60,783 nucleotides of DNA from Alphaproteobacteria bacterium UBA830 (lineage in GTDB: Bacteria > Pseudomonadota > Alphaproteobacteria > MPNO01 > UBA830): assembly GCA_905181725.1 (NCBI GenBank), contig CAJIYX010000007.1, positions 1 through 60,783 on the forward strand. The letters are read 5' to 3'. The position numbers were made by a program, and so were the translations under genes. Position 1 is the first letter of the stretch; each line of letters opens with the position of its first letter. Positions 52,590 through 60,783 of this stretch are shown here, piece after piece. The notes below the pieces were generated by a model. The model was not told where the DNA came from. It saw nothing but the letters and a program-made list of their open reading frames with translations, and searched no databases.

Positions 52590-53441
52590 CTACCCGGTCT
52601 TTTTCGCTTCGCGCACCGTACTGTAATATCCGGCGGCAAAGATGATCAGTGCGCCGGCGATGGTCCAGCTATCCAGCACCTCCCGGAACAGCAGCCAGCC
52701 GAGGATTGCCGAGAATGGCAGGCGCATGAAATCGAACGCGATCACGAAGCTTGCATCGCCGACCGCCAGCGACCGGGTGATACAGTAATGCGTTGCATAT
52801 CCGGTAATGCCGAGGCCGATCATGGCCGGCATATCGGCCCAGGTGGGAGTCTGCCACACAAAAAAGGCGGGGATCGCCGAATATACCAGGATGGTGACGC
52901 TCATATAAAACACCACGGTCGTACCGGATTCGGTGTCGGACAGGCGCTTGGTCACCACATGGGCGCAGGAATACAGGAAGGCTGCGGTCAGGATCATCAC
53001 CGTGCCAAGATTGATCGGAATCATGCCGGGCCTGATGATGATCAACGCGCCGGCAAAGCCGACGAGGATGGCGATCATCCGGTGGCCGCCGATCTTCTCG
53101 CCCAGGAATGCCGCGGCGATGATCGCGGTAAAAAGCGGTGACGTGAACTGCAGCGACGCCACATCGGCCAGCGCAATCAATGTCACGCCATAAAACCACG
53201 CACAGTTACCGGCATAGAGAAACAGGTTGCGCAGCGCATGCGTGCCGAGGCGCTGGGTGACGATCATCGATTTCCCCTGGCGGATCATCGACGGTGCCAT
53301 CAGGATCAGGTTGATCACGTTGCGCAGAAAAATCATCAGCAGCACGGAATAGGCCGGCAGGTAGCGGATACATACCGCCATCGCCGTCAGCGCCGCCGCC
53401 GCCGCGATCATCCACAGCGCGCCCTTGGCGGCGTTACTCAT
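52590..53441 (-). CDS. EamA/DMT family exporter
   Basis: A 283-residue ten-helix transporter with two EamA repeats, starting AAKGALWMIAAAAALTAMAV; the second half begins near GTVMILTAAFLYSCAHV (about 146). Segments such as FLRNVINLILMAPSM and FTSPLFTAIIAAAFLGE are typical of the family. It resembles the EamA gene at 49108 in layout and in several segments (SLQFTSPLF against SLSFTQPIF), so distant paralogy is likely. Substrate unknown. Confidence 0.85.
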   Translation of the reverse strand: MSNAAKGALWMIAAAAALTAMAVCIRYLPAYSVLLMIFLRNVINLILMAPSMIRQGKSMIVTQRLGTHALRNLFLYAGNCAWFYGVTLIALADVASLQFTSPLFTAIIAAAFLGEKIGGHRMIAILVGFAGALIIIRPGMIPINLGTVMILTAAFLYSCAHVVTKRLSDTESGTTVVFYMSVTILVYSAIPAFFVWQTPTWADMPAMIGLGITGYATHYCITRSLAVGDASFVIAFDFMRLPFSAILGWLLFREVLDSWTIAGALIIFAAGYYSTVREAKKTG

Positions 53442-53458
53442 CTTCTAATCCCCGAGTT

Positions 53459-55189
53459 CTAATCCCCAAGTGCCACACCTTCACGCCGCCGGTCGGCGCC
53501 GCCGTCATAGCCATCCCCAAACGCATCCCGAGTGACGCGGATGCCGTGCAGCCCGCTGACCAGCGAGCTGATTTTCACGTCGTGTCCCAGTTTGCGAAGG
53601 GCATCGGCGTGTTCGGCAACCGGTGTGTTCTTTTCCAGTTCCGTCGCACCGTTCCGGTTGGCGTGATTGGGCAGATCGATGGCGGCCTGCATGTCCAGAT
53701 TCCAGTCCATCAGGCCGATCAGCGCCTTGGTAACGTAGGTGATGATGCGCGATCCGCCGGGTGAGCCGACGGTGGCGAACAGTTTGCCCTCCGCATCGAA
53801 GACCAGTGTTGGCGACATGGAGCTGCGCGGACGCTTGCCCGGTGCCACCGCATTGGCGACCGTGCGCCCGTCGCGGCGCGGGATAAACGCAAAATCGGTT
53901 AGCTGGTTGTTCAGAAGGAATCCGCGCACCATCAGGCGGCTGCCGAAGGCGCGCTCGATCGTGGTGGTCATACTGACCGCATTGCCGTCCCGGTCGATCA
54001 CCGACAGGTGCGAGGTTGACGGGAAGCCTTCGCGCTCATCGTCTGCCAGTTGGGCTTTTTCGGCGCCGGCCGGCCGGCCGGGAGACGCCTTGCCCATGCT
54101 CTCTGTGCCCGAAATCCGCGCGGCCCTGCGCCGCAGATAGGTGGGATCCAGCATGCCGTCGACCGGCACGGTCACGAAATCCGGATCGCCGATATAGCGC
54201 CGCCGGTCGGCATAGGCGAGACGGCTGGCCTCGGAGATCAGGTGCACCGCCTGGACCGAGGATGGCGGGATGCGCGCCATGTCGAAGCCCTCGAGCAGGC
54301 CGAGAATCTGCAGCGTCGTCAGCCCGCCCGATGTCGGTGGCGGCATCGCGCAGAGCCGCCATGAGCGATAGGGACGGCAGATCGGTTTGCGTATCTTTGG
54401 CTGGTATCCCGCGATATCGCCAAGCGTCATCGTTGCCGGGTTGCGTGCCGCGTTTGCGACCGCAGCGGAGATGTCCCGCGCGATGTCACCATTATAGAAC
54501 GCTTCCGCGCCGCCGGTGGCGAGCCGCCGGTAGGTGTCGGCAAGGGACGGGTTGCGCAACGGCGTGCCGACCGGTTTGGCCGTCCCCTCCGGTGTCAGGA
54601 AATACGCGCGGGCCGCCGGGAAATTATGCAGATCCTTGGCCCGGCGGATCATCGCGTGCAGTCGCGGTGATATCGCAAACCCGTTTTCGGCATGTGAGAT
54701 TGCGCGTTCGAACAGTCGCGCCCAGGGGAGCTTTCCATGTTCTTTATGGGCGAGGGCCAGCATCCGCAGGATGCCCGGCACGCCGACAGCGGCCCCGCCG
54801 GTGCTGACATCGCGGAACGACCGCCGCTTCCCGTCCGCGGTCACGAAGACATCCGGGCGGATCGCGGCGGGGGCGGTCTCCCGGCCGTCAAACGCTTCGA
54901 CGCGCCCGTCCGATTTGCGGAAATGCATTAGAAAAGCGCCGCCGCCGATGCCGGAACTTTGCGGCTCTACCAGAGTGAGGACGGCCTGTGCGGCAATCGC
55001 TGCATCGACCGCGCTGCCGCCGGCGCGCAGAATATCGCGCCCGGCCGCCGATGCGAGCGGGTTGGCCGACGAGATCATGTGCTGGCGTGGTAGCTGGCCC
55101 GTGGCCACACAGCCTGAAATCAGCCCTGCGAGTCCGAGAACAGCCCATAACCGGCAATATCGGAACGGTTCTTTCCCGTTATATTTCAA
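53459..55189 (-). CDS. ggt: gamma-glutamyltransferase, lipoprotein-type signal
   Basis: A 576-residue Ntn hydrolase. A lipobox (LAGLISGC, Cys27) follows a hydrophobic stretch, so it is probably a lipoprotein in the periplasm. The large subunit has the glutamate-binding Arg in FDGRETAPAAI (about 96-106). Autocleavage should release a new N-terminus at Thr392 in STSHLSVID. The small subunit keeps MTTTIERAFGSR, SSMSPTLVF and GSPGGSRIITYV. It hydrolyses glutathione or transfers gamma-glutamyl groups. Two GST genes lie 2-5 kb away on the same strand, but a link is only suggestive. Confidence 0.88.
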   Translation of the reverse strand: MKYNGKEPFRYCRLWAVLGLAGLISGCVATGQLPRQHMISSANPLASAAGRDILRAGGSAVDAAIAAQAVLTLVEPQSSGIGGGAFLMHFRKSDGRVEAFDGRETAPAAIRPDVFVTADGKRRSFRDVSTGGAAVGVPGILRMLALAHKEHGKLPWARLFERAISHAENGFAISPRLHAMIRRAKDLHNFPAARAYFLTPEGTAKPVGTPLRNPSLADTYRRLATGGAEAFYNGDIARDISAAVANAARNPATMTLGDIAGYQPKIRKPICRPYRSWRLCAMPPPTSGGLTTLQILGLLEGFDMARIPPSSVQAVHLISEASRLAYADRRRYIGDPDFVTVPVDGMLDPTYLRRRAARISGTESMGKASPGRPAGAEKAQLADDEREGFPSTSHLSVIDRDGNAVSMTTTIERAFGSRLMVRGFLLNNQLTDFAFIPRRDGRTVANAVAPGKRPRSSMSPTLVFDAEGKLFATVGSPGGSRIITYVTKALIGLMDWNLDMQAAIDLPNHANRNGATELEKNTPVAEHADALRKLGHDVKISSLVSGLHGIRVTRDAFGDGYDGGADRRREGVALGD

Positions 55190-55285
55190 AAGACTAACTG
55201 CATTCGAATGGAAATCCTTTCGCAGGTGCGAAAAAGGGGGTAGAAAAGCTGAGACTTCAGCCGGACACGCTCACGGAGGGCGACG

Positions 55286-56140
55286 ATGAGCACCCCTAGC
55301 CGGATTAAACGGATTACAGCGCCGGAACTCTCGGCGCGCAAGGGCGGAGAACCGATTGCGGTTCTTACGGCCTATACCGCGCCGATGGCGCAGTTCCTCG
55401 ACGAACATGTCGACTGTCTTCTGGTCGGTGATTCGCTCGGCATGGTGGTCTATGGACTGGAAACCACGCTGGCGGTGTCGCTCGACATGATGATCAATCA
55501 CGGTGCCGCCGTCGTGCGCGGCTCGGAGCGTGCCTGTGTGATCGTCGACATGCCGTTTGGCTCTTATCAGGAATCGGCGGAACAGGCCTATCGCAATGCC
55601 GCCCGCGTCATGCAGGAAACTGGCTGCGACGGGGTAAAGCTCGAAGCCGGTGTCGCCATGGCATCGACCGTCGAATTCCTCGCCCAGCGCGGCATCCCCG
55701 TGATGGGCCATGTCGGGCTGATGCCGCAATCGGTACATACCTATGGCGGCTTCCGGGTTCAGGGCAAGGATACTGCGGTTGCCCGCCAGGTTATCGACGA
55801 CGCCCGTGCGATTGCCGATGCCGGCGCCTTTTCGATGGTGGTCGAAGGCGTAATGGAACCGGTCGCGCGCGAGATCACGCAGGTCGTGTCGGTGCCCACA
55901 ATTGGTATCGGTGCGTCGGCGGATTGCGACGGACAGGTGCTGGTGACCGAAGACCTCGTCGGCATGTTCAGTGATTTCACACCCAAATTCGTCAAACGCT
56001 ATGCAGAGCTCGGCGCCGAAATCGGCAAGGCGGCGGCGGCTTATGCCGACGATGTGCGCGCCCGCCGGTTTCCGTCGGCGGAATACTGCTTCGGCGCACC
56101 GAAGACGGACGGGGCAGAGGTGCGCCAGCTCAAACCCTGA
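55286..56140 (+). CDS. panB: 3-methyl-2-oxobutanoate hydroxymethyltransferase
   Basis: A 284-residue TIM-barrel enzyme, first step of pantothenate synthesis. It has [18 protein letters not shown] (about 26-43), [13 protein letters not shown] (about 44-56, metal Asp), [18 protein letters not shown] and the [20 protein letters not shown] region (about 138-157). [14 protein letters not shown] near 210 is also typical. A GGAGGG ribosome-binding site lies just before the ATG. panC follows on the same strand 94 bp later. Confidence 0.94.
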   Translation: MSTPSRIKRITAPELSARKGGEPIAVLTAYTAPMAQFLDEHVDCLLVGDSLGMVVYGLETTLAVSLDMMINHGAAVVRGSERACVIVDMPFGSYQESAEQAYRNAARVMQETGCDGVKLEAGVAMASTVEFLAQRGIPVMGHVGLMPQSVHTYGGFRVQGKDTAVARQVIDDARAIADAGAFSMVVEGVMEPVAREITQVVSVPTIGIGASADCDGQVLVTEDLVGMFSDFTPKFVKRYAELGAEIGKAAAAYADDVRARRFPSAEYCFGAPKTDGAEVRQLKP

Positions 56141-56234
56141 GCCGCGCCGAGAACCCGCTGAGAACCCAAAGAGCTAATATAACCCTGTGTTTGTATCGTG
56201 ACTTCCCCCGTGACTGCTCCTGTGATCTGACCCC

Positions 56235-57110
56235 GTGACGGAACCCGAAGTTTCATATCCCCTGACTGTTCTGCGCACCGCCGCCGAATTGCGTGCAGCC
56301 ACTCAGACTTACCGCGATGAGGGTAAGCTGATCGGGCTTGTGCCGACCATGGGGGCGCTGCATCAAGGTCATCTGGCGCTTGTCGATCGTGCGGCGCGCG
56401 ATTGCGGCCTGGTGATCGCGAGCCTGTTCGTCAACCCGACCCAGTTCGGCGAAGGCGAGGATTTCGATGCCTATCCGCGCAATGAAGCGGACGATATCGC
56501 CAAGTTCGATGCGCATGGCGTCGATTTCGTCTATGCGCCCGATGCGGCGGAAATTTATCCCGCCGGGCTTGCCACCACCGTTACCGTTTCCGGCATCACT
56601 GAGGGGCTGTGCGGTGCCACGCGTCCCGGTCATTTCGACGGGGTGACAACCGTTGTGTCCCGTCTGTTCGAGCACTGCGCCCCCGATGTCGCCTATTTCG
56701 GCGAAAAGGATTATCAGCAGTACAAGGTCGTACAGCGCTTGGTCGAGCAGCTCGGGCTGGATATCCGCGTCGTCGGCATCACGACCGTGCGCGAACGCGA
56801 CGGGCTCGCCCTGTCGTCGCGCAACGCCTATCTCAACCCCGGTCAACGCCGCGCCGCGCCGGCAATGTACGGCACCATGTTCGCGCTCGCGGGGCGTCTT
56901 CACGACGGTGTCGATATCGCGGCACAATGTGCATGGGGCGCTCAGGCACTGCTTGATGCCGGGTTCGACAGCGTCGATTATTTCGAAATCTGCGATGCCG
57001 ACACCCTGATCCCCGCGACCGGCAACGCCCCGAACCTGCGCATTCTTGCGGCTGCCCGGCTCGGAAAAACCCGCCTCATCGACAATATGCCGGTCGACCC
57101 GCCCGATTAA
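56235..57110 (+). CDS. panC: pantothenate synthetase
   Basis: A 291-residue ligase joining pantoate and beta-alanine. The nucleotidyl-transferase HIGH-like motif lies in VPTMGALHQGHLALV (about 34-48), with SLFVNPTQFGEGEDFDAYPR next and FGEKDYQQ (about 155-162), then SSRNAYL (about 193-199) as the KMSKS equivalent. The start is GTG at 56235 (product MTEPEVSYPLTV), with no better ATG nearby. It is likely co-transcribed with panB. Confidence 0.93.
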   Translation: MTEPEVSYPLTVLRTAAELRAATQTYRDEGKLIGLVPTMGALHQGHLALVDRAARDCGLVIASLFVNPTQFGEGEDFDAYPRNEADDIAKFDAHGVDFVYAPDAAEIYPAGLATTVTVSGITEGLCGATRPGHFDGVTTVVSRLFEHCAPDVAYFGEKDYQQYKVVQRLVEQLGLDIRVVGITTVRERDGLALSSRNAYLNPGQRRAAPAMYGTMFALAGRLHDGVDIAAQCAWGAQALLDAGFDSVDYFEICDADTLIPATGNAPNLRILAAARLGKTRLIDNMPVDPPD

Positions 57111-57185
57111 CGCCTAGGCGTCTATTTGCGTTCGGCGCGAAGCACTCCGATAATCTGTGACATAAAATCAGAATCGGAGGCGCGC

Positions 57186-57881
57186 ATGTTTTACGAAACC
57201 GCGAAGAACGATCACGGTCTGGCCTATAACCCCTATAAATCGATCGTCGTGCCCCGGCCGATCGGCTGGATCACGACGCTGGATACCGAGGGCGGGATTA
57301 ACCTCGCGCCTTACAGTCAGTTCAACAATCTCGGCTACGACCCGCCCTATGTGATGTTCTCGTCCGGCTCCCGGTCCGGCGATGGTGGCCCGAAGGACAG
57401 CGCGCGCAATGCCCTGCTCACCGGCGAGTTTGTCTGCAACATGGCGACGTGGGATCTGCGAGACCAGATCAATACGACGGCCCAGATGGTCGCGCCCGAT
57501 GTGGACGAGGCGGAGATGGCCGGGCTCGAAATGGTGGCGTCCAACATGGTGGCACCGCCACGGGTGAAAGCATCGCCGGTGCACCTTGAATGCAAATATC
57601 ACACGACGCTGACGCTGCCGGGTAATTCGGTCGACAACATCGTCTATGTCGTGGTCGGCGAAGTCCTCGGTGTGCATATCAGCGATGATGTGATCACCGA
57701 TGAGGGCAAGATCGATATTCTGAAATGCCGCCCGCTCGCCCGTATGGGTTACTTCGATTACACGTCGGTCGAATCCGTGTTCGAGATCGCGCCCGGCGGA
57801 CCGGATATCGAGAAGATCCGCCGCGGGCTTGAAGGCCGCGCGCGGGGTCGTGATGCCGGGGAAGAAGACACAGCGGAATAG
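57186..57881 (+). CDS. flavin reductase family FMN-binding protein
   Basis: A 231-residue protein of the flavin-reductase-like split-barrel family. It has SIVVPRPIGWITTLDTEGGINLAPYS (the P-R-P-I-GW start and L-A-P-Y-S of the family, about 18-43), then FNNLGYDPPYVMFSSG, and GEFVCNMATWDLRDQ near 79-93. The ATG at 57186 sits 6 nt after GGAGG and is preferred over an in-frame start at 57126. Members reduce flavins for monooxygenases or act as FMN oxidoreductases. The HpaB-type gene at 43451 could be a client, though 12 kb away. Confidence 0.82.
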   Translation: MFYETAKNDHGLAYNPYKSIVVPRPIGWITTLDTEGGINLAPYSQFNNLGYDPPYVMFSSGSRSGDGGPKDSARNALLTGEFVCNMATWDLRDQINTTAQMVAPDVDEAEMAGLEMVASNMVAPPRVKASPVHLECKYHTTLTLPGNSVDNIVYVVVGEVLGVHISDDVITDEGKIDILKCRPLARMGYFDYTSVESVFEIAPGGPDIEKIRRGLEGRARGRDAGEEDTAE

Positions 57882-57894
57882 AACGGACCCCAAT

Positions 57895-57928
57895 AAAAAA
57901 CGGGCGCCTGAAAGACGCCCGTTTTTTT
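57895..57928. terminator. bidirectional rho-independent terminator
   Basis: A 12-bp stem, AAAAAACGGGCG pairing with CGCCCGTTTTTT, closes a 9-nt loop and is bordered by A and T runs on either side. It lies between the convergent flavin-reductase-family gene and the coiled-coil lipoprotein gene and can stop transcription from both sides. Confidence 0.9.
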
Positions 57929-57948
57929 AAGCTCTCTAACCGGGACGC

Positions 57949-59127
57949 TCAGCGCACGTAGACGTGCACCTCGTTGGTCGCCGCGGTGTTGCTCGTCAGG
58001 GCCGACAGGCGGACCCGGTCCAGCGGCAGGCCCATGTCGGACAGCGACCGCAGAACGGTTTCAGCATTTTTCTTCGACGAGCTTGCCGACAGGGCGACCC
58101 GGGCTGTATTGCCACGATTGGGGGCAATAGCGACCAGGTCGAACAACGCATTCGGGCGGCGCTGTAATGCGCGGCTGACCGCGTTGTAGAGCGGCTGTTC
58201 GTATTGAACGTTCGTGCGGTCGAACCGGATCACCACCAGCGGACGGCGAACGCCGCCCTGGCTTGATGCCGGTGCCGCGGCAAAACTGCTTGCTGCAGGT
58301 GCCGATGACGAGAACGCCCGATTGCCGAGGCTCGAGCCCAGCAGTTCACCGTTCTTGATGGCAAGGGCCAGCGTCGTCAGGTTTGTACGCTCGGAGCTCA
58401 GATAATTGTTCTGGCGGCTGACATCCTCGCTCAGCTCGTTGAGCAGGCGGTCGATCAGCACGACAGTACGGTTGACCTCGTCTTCGAGGACGGCGAGCTG
58501 ACGGTGATCTGCATCGATCGCGCCCGACAGGCCGTAGGCCGCCCGGGTGGTTTCAAGCAGATAGGCCGACAGGGTCGATGTACCGGCAACGCCGTTGGCC
58601 AATGAATTCATCTGCGCGATGTCATTTTCGACCTGGGCGAGGCTCGCCTGGGCGACATTCCACTGGTTGACCAGTGTCGGGTTGCCGGGCGTGGTGCCGA
58701 CCTGCAACCGTGCATTCACCGCGGCGACCGTGCCGTGATAATTCTGCGAATGCTGCACCGTCATATTGCGGATTGCCTGGAGCTGGACGTTCTGCTGGCC
58801 GATCTGCGTCTGCAGTCGCTGCAGTTCGCCGCGGAGCTGAACGACACGCTGGCCGACATAGGTGCCGGTTGAGGCACCCTGGGAAATCTGCGGCGGGACA
58901 AAATTCGTACGACCCAGCGTCGGCGGCGGCGACAGGGTCGGCTGCCGGTTGGCCTCCGCCTGAGAGGCGGGAATGTTGCTCGCATTCTGGTTGCCGGCGG
59001 GATCGTCACCGGTCAGCGATGGCCACAAGGCGTCAGACGCCATGGAGCAACCGCCAAGCAGACCAGCTGCCAAAACGAGAGTTGCAAAGTTTTTCGCAAT
59101 TTGTGTTCGGGTTCTTACACGGGCCAT
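57949..59127 (-). CDS. coiled-coil lipoprotein, unknown function
   Basis: A 392-residue lipoprotein. The signal ends in LLGGC (Cys near residue 27), followed by a Pro/Ser/Asn-rich linker. A long heptad-rich coiled coil (about 90-250) has many Gln/Leu repeats, such as LRGELQRLQTQIGQQNVQLQ. A compact C-terminal domain (about 290-392) runs from RRPLVVIRFDR to NEVHVYVR and resembles OmpA/Pal-like or SPOR-like envelope folds in outline, without a clear signature. The ATG at 59127 is used; a TTG at 59145 is in frame. A role in envelope structure is plausible, unproven. Confidence 0.6.
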   Translation of the reverse strand: MARVRTRTQIAKNFATLVLAAGLLGGCSMASDALWPSLTGDDPAGNQNASNIPASQAEANRQPTLSPPPTLGRTNFVPPQISQGASTGTYVGQRVVQLRGELQRLQTQIGQQNVQLQAIRNMTVQHSQNYHGTVAAVNARLQVGTTPGNPTLVNQWNVAQASLAQVENDIAQMNSLANGVAGTSTLSAYLLETTRAAYGLSGAIDADHRQLAVLEDEVNRTVVLIDRLLNELSEDVSRQNNYLSSERTNLTTLALAIKNGELLGSSLGNRAFSSSAPAASSFAAAPASSQGGVRRPLVVIRFDRTNVQYEQPLYNAVSRALQRRPNALFDLVAIAPNRGNTARVALSASSSKKNAETVLRSLSDMGLPLDRVRLSALTSNTAATNEVHVYVR

Positions 59128-59145
59128 GTTCGGCCTTACCCCCAA

Positions 59146-59606
59146 TATTTCATTTCAACGGTCGGATAACGAGTATCAGCAAATAATTGGAAAATAGTAA
59201 GAATTCGCTAACCCGCGCCAACCGGCCCGCATATTACTTTAACGATTCGCCCTCTACAAGCCGATTGTCCGTGTCATATTGGGCACTACCGGTTTGCGGG
59301 ATTTGAGTTGAAATGGCTGTTTTCCACCCGTTTTCAGCGATTTCGCGCCCTGTTTTATCGAGGTAAGACGAAATGAGCAGCGCTACCGGGAGAAATCTGC
59401 GCGATTCTATCCACTTTTCGCGACCGCTCCGCGATGGCGGGCACGAATCAGAACAGTGTCCTGAACAAAACCTGGAACACCCACCCGGGGTAATTTGACA
59501 TCTGCCGGCGGTGACCCTGAAGCTTGGGCGATGTGCGCATGCGGGCACGGCCGGTCGGCATTTTTACCGAAATCGTCGGAATGCCAGATTCGCCGGAAAG
59601 AACGCA
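59146..59606. other. non-coding stretch before tRNA-Arg
   Basis: About 460 bp with no convincing gene. Several short frames exist on both strands, but none has a ribosome-binding site or a recognisable product. The left end must contain the promoter of the coiled-coil lipoprotein gene. I see no repeat or structured RNA here. Confidence 0.5.
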
Positions 59607-59635
59607 TTGCACCACCGGCGCGCATTGGCTATACC
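59607..59635 (+). promoter_or_regulatory. tRNA-Arg promoter
   Basis: TTGCAC (59607-59612) and TATACC (59630-59635) are separated by exactly 17 bp. The predicted start lies about 6 bp before the tRNA 5' end at 59648. Confidence 0.55.
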
Positions 59636-59647
59636 CCCTGCGGTCAC

Positions 59648-59724
59648 GCACCCGTAGCTCAACTGGATAGAGCACCTGACTACGAATCAGGAGGCTGGGA
59701 GTTCGAATCTCTCCGGGTGCACCA
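59648..59724 (+). tRNA. tRNA-Arg(ACG)
   Basis: A complete 77-nt tRNA. The acceptor arms GCACCCG and CGGGTGC pair perfectly, the discriminator is A and CCA is encoded (59722-59724). The D arm is TAGCTCAACTGGATAGAGCA, the anticodon arm is CCTGA-CTACGAA-TCAGG with anticodon ACG, and the T arm has GTTCGAATC. The ACG anticodon is normally deaminated to ICG and reads CGU, CGC and CGA. Confidence 0.97.
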
Positions 59725-59787
59725 TTCTCCCCTTTCTCCCATCATACCTGCCAACGTCATTGTGCCGTCCCGTTCGCCGGCCGCAGG

Positions 59788-60336
59788 TCAATCCTGCACA
59801 GTCGTCAGCAAATCCCGCACCGCGTCGTCGAACACCTTGTGGGATTTCAGACTGCCCGCAACGGTCATGGCGCCCTGCAGGGTTGCCAGAACGTGTGTTG
59901 CTTTCGCGCGCCGCGCTTTTGCCGGCATGGTCTGCGGCAGGGCGGCGGCGATCCAGTCGATGTTGGCCTGAAAGAACGCGGCGACGGCAGCCGCCAATCT
60001 GTCCGGCAGGCCGGCGCTTTCGGCACCCAGCATGCCGCACAGGCAAATGCTGTCCGATCCTTTGAGCGCCTGACGGTAAACTGCGCAGAGTGCCGCCAGA
60101 TGATCGACCGGCGTTTCGGCGTTTGATGCCTCGGCGGTGAGGGCTGTGAAAACACGCGCGGCGTATCGCTCCACAACCGCGAGGCCCAGGTCTTCCTTCT
60201 GGCGGAAATAGTAATGAACGCTGGAACTTTTGATTCCCAGCTCGTCCGCAAGCTCGCGAAAGCTTACGGCATGATAGCCGCGTAGCCGGATGCCGGCTTC
60301 GGCGGCGTCCAGCAATCTGTCGATGGTGTCGCTCAT
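59788..60336 (-). CDS. TetR/AcrR family transcriptional regulator
   Basis: A 182-residue repressor-type regulator. The N-terminal helix-turn-helix is VSFRELADELGIKSSSVHYYF (about 24-44 in outline), typical of TetR DNA-binding domains. The C-terminal domain with LCGMLGAESAGLPDRLAAAV matches the TetR_C branch that includes regulators of detoxification genes. The ATG at 60336 was chosen because the domain starts there; the frame runs upstream through the divergent gene. It is divergent from the GST gene, and two identical-arm inverted repeats lie in the 120-bp gap between them. Confidence 0.88.
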   Translation of the reverse strand: MSDTIDRLLDAAEAGIRLRGYHAVSFRELADELGIKSSSVHYYFRQKEDLGLAVVERYAARVFTALTAEASNAETPVDHLAALCAVYRQALKGSDSICLCGMLGAESAGLPDRLAAAVAAFFQANIDWIAAALPQTMPAKARRAKATHVLATLQGAMTVAGSLKSHKVFDDAVRDLLTTVQD

Positions 60337-60359
60337 ATCGCTTCCATAATTTTTCTTAT

Positions 60360-60374
60360 CTATCACTAGATAGG
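60360..60374. promoter_or_regulatory. operator site 1 (CTATC-N4-GATAGG)
   Basis: The inverted repeat CTATC-ACTA-GATAG, followed by G, lies 24 bp from the tetR-type start and just before a TTGACG -35-like box at 60376-60381. It is the first of two copies with the same half-sites, so it is a likely binding site for the adjacent regulator. Confidence 0.65.
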
Positions 60375-60406
60375 CTTGACGGGTGAGATAAGGCAAGATA
60401 TGTAAT

Positions 60407-60421
60407 CTATCTACTGATAGG
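60407..60421. promoter_or_regulatory. operator site 2 (CTATC-N4-GATAGG)
   Basis: The inverted repeat CTATC-TACT-GATAG, followed by G, sits just after a weak -10-like TATGTA (60399-60404), which is 17 bp from the TTGACG box. The half-sites equal those of site 1, and the copies start 47 bp apart. Binding here would block the GST promoter. Confidence 0.65.
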
Positions 60422-60456
60422 TAAAAATACGAATTCATACATGAAAGGATTTCGAT

Positions 60457-60783
60457 ATGAAGGTTTATGAATTTGAAGGTTTTCCCAATCCGGCGCGTAT
60501 CCGTATTGCCCTGGCGGAAAAAAACCTGGCCGACCAGGTCGAGTTCGTGCAGATCGATGTGCCGGGTGGCGAGCATCAGACGGCAGCGTTTCTTGAAAAA
60601 AACCCGAGCGGCGCGGTGCCGGTGCTTGAGCTTGACGACGGCACGACCATCTCGGAATGCACTGCGATCACGGAATATCTGGATCACGTTGCGGGCGAAC
60701 CGACCCTGACCGGGCGGACACCGCAGGAACGCGCGGTCATCAGCATGATGCAGCGGCGCGCCGAAGCCGGTGTGCTCGATGCC
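60457..60783 (+). CDS. glutathione S-transferase, partial at window end
   Basis: The first 109 codons of a GST, cut by the end of the window. The thioredoxin-fold domain begins MKVYEFEGFPNPARIRIALAE and contains NPSGAVPVLELDDGTTISE (cis-Pro and glutathione site), followed by CTAITEYLDH and the start of the helical domain. GAAAGGAT lies about 7-13 nt before the ATG. It is divergent from the TetR gene and probably repressed by it. It is not a close copy of the two GSTs at 50-51 kb, judging from the different N-terminal motif. Confidence 0.87.
   Translation, partial: MKVYEFEGFPNPARIRIALAEKNLADQVEFVQIDVPGGEHQTAAFLEKNPSGAVPVLELDDGTTISECTAITEYLDHVAGEPTLTGRTPQERAVISMMQRRAEAGVLDA

Noticed and set aside
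59234..59548. Minus-strand 104-codon frame upstream of tRNA-Arg
   Set aside because: No ribosome-binding site, no family resemblance and atypical composition; likely chance.
59648..59724. tRNA-Arg as an integration site for a mobile element
   Set aside because: No integrase gene, no repeated tRNA 3' end nearby and no composition shift beyond it.
1..60783. CRISPR arrays, prophage or insertion sequences
   Set aside because: I saw no regularly spaced repeats, no transposase, integrase or structural phage genes.

Overview
The window reads as about 61 kb of chromosome from a GC-rich alphaproteobacterium, probably in or near the Rhodospirillales. The evidence is a DUF2336 gene remnant, a patatin-like/3-hydroxybutyrate dehydrogenase pair, a transketolase-gap-pgk block, and many alphaproteobacterial-style catabolic genes. 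I see no phage, transposase, integrase or CRISPR array. Genes are dense on both strands, and there is one tRNA (Arg, anticodon ACG).

Region by region. (1) 1-4.4 kb: a TVP38/TMEM64 membrane protein with a MerA-like flavoprotein, a 57-residue exported CNPC peptide, a wrecked sensor histidine kinase gene and a small membrane protein. (2) 4.5-15.4 kb: two divergent catabolic units. On the minus strand are a ring-hydroxylating dioxygenase (alpha, beta) and an MFS transporter. On the plus strand is a tightly coupled seven-gene run: TPP-dependent enzyme, short PaaK-like ligase lacking the usual P-loop, lipoate-ligase-like protein, DUF123/GIY-YIG-like protein, enoyl-CoA hydratase, nitronate-monooxygenase-like protein and a two-domain 3-hydroxyacyl-CoA dehydrogenase. 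I cannot assign this run to a named pathway, and it is my best candidate for something undescribed. (3) 15.4-23 kb: TauE/SafE exporter, amidase, a three-gene unit of two SDRs and an asparaginase-like protein, then patatin-like lipase and 3-hydroxybutyrate dehydrogenase. (4) 23.1-26.6 kb: a Zrg-type zinc-uptake locus (DUF3299 protein, His-rich ZrgA, ABC ATPase, FtsX-like permease). (5) 26.8-31.2 kb: tkt, gap and pgk for central carbon metabolism.

(6) 31.3-37.6 kb: a ferritin-like protein, a two-gene fumarate-reductase-like unit (FAD subunit plus a [2Fe-2S] protein only), and a molybdenum hydroxylase large subunit overlapping a Rieske oxygenase. (7) 37.7-45.8 kb: a DUF2336 gene broken by four in-frame stops, a NUDIX hydrolase, HMG-CoA lyase, an MFS transporter, a CoA-transferase with an HpaB-type flavin monooxygenase, and an SDR gene broken by three in-frame stops. 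(8) 45.8-49.1 kb: ydbH-ynbE-ydbL, the AsmA-like intermembrane lipid bridge operon. (9) 49.1-57.9 kb: two EamA exporters, two GSTs, RlmI-type rRNA methyltransferase, gamma-glutamyltransferase, panB, panC and a flavin reductase family protein. (10) 57.9-60.8 kb: a coiled-coil lipoprotein, tRNA-Arg, and a TetR regulator divergent from a GST gene that is cut by the window end. Two identical-half-site operators lie between the last two.

Overall the window mixes housekeeping genes with several aromatic/acyl-CoA catabolic units. Three separate genes in it are decaying, two of them by nonsense changes alone. All functions are inferred from motifs and family resemblance recognised by eye; no searches were run.
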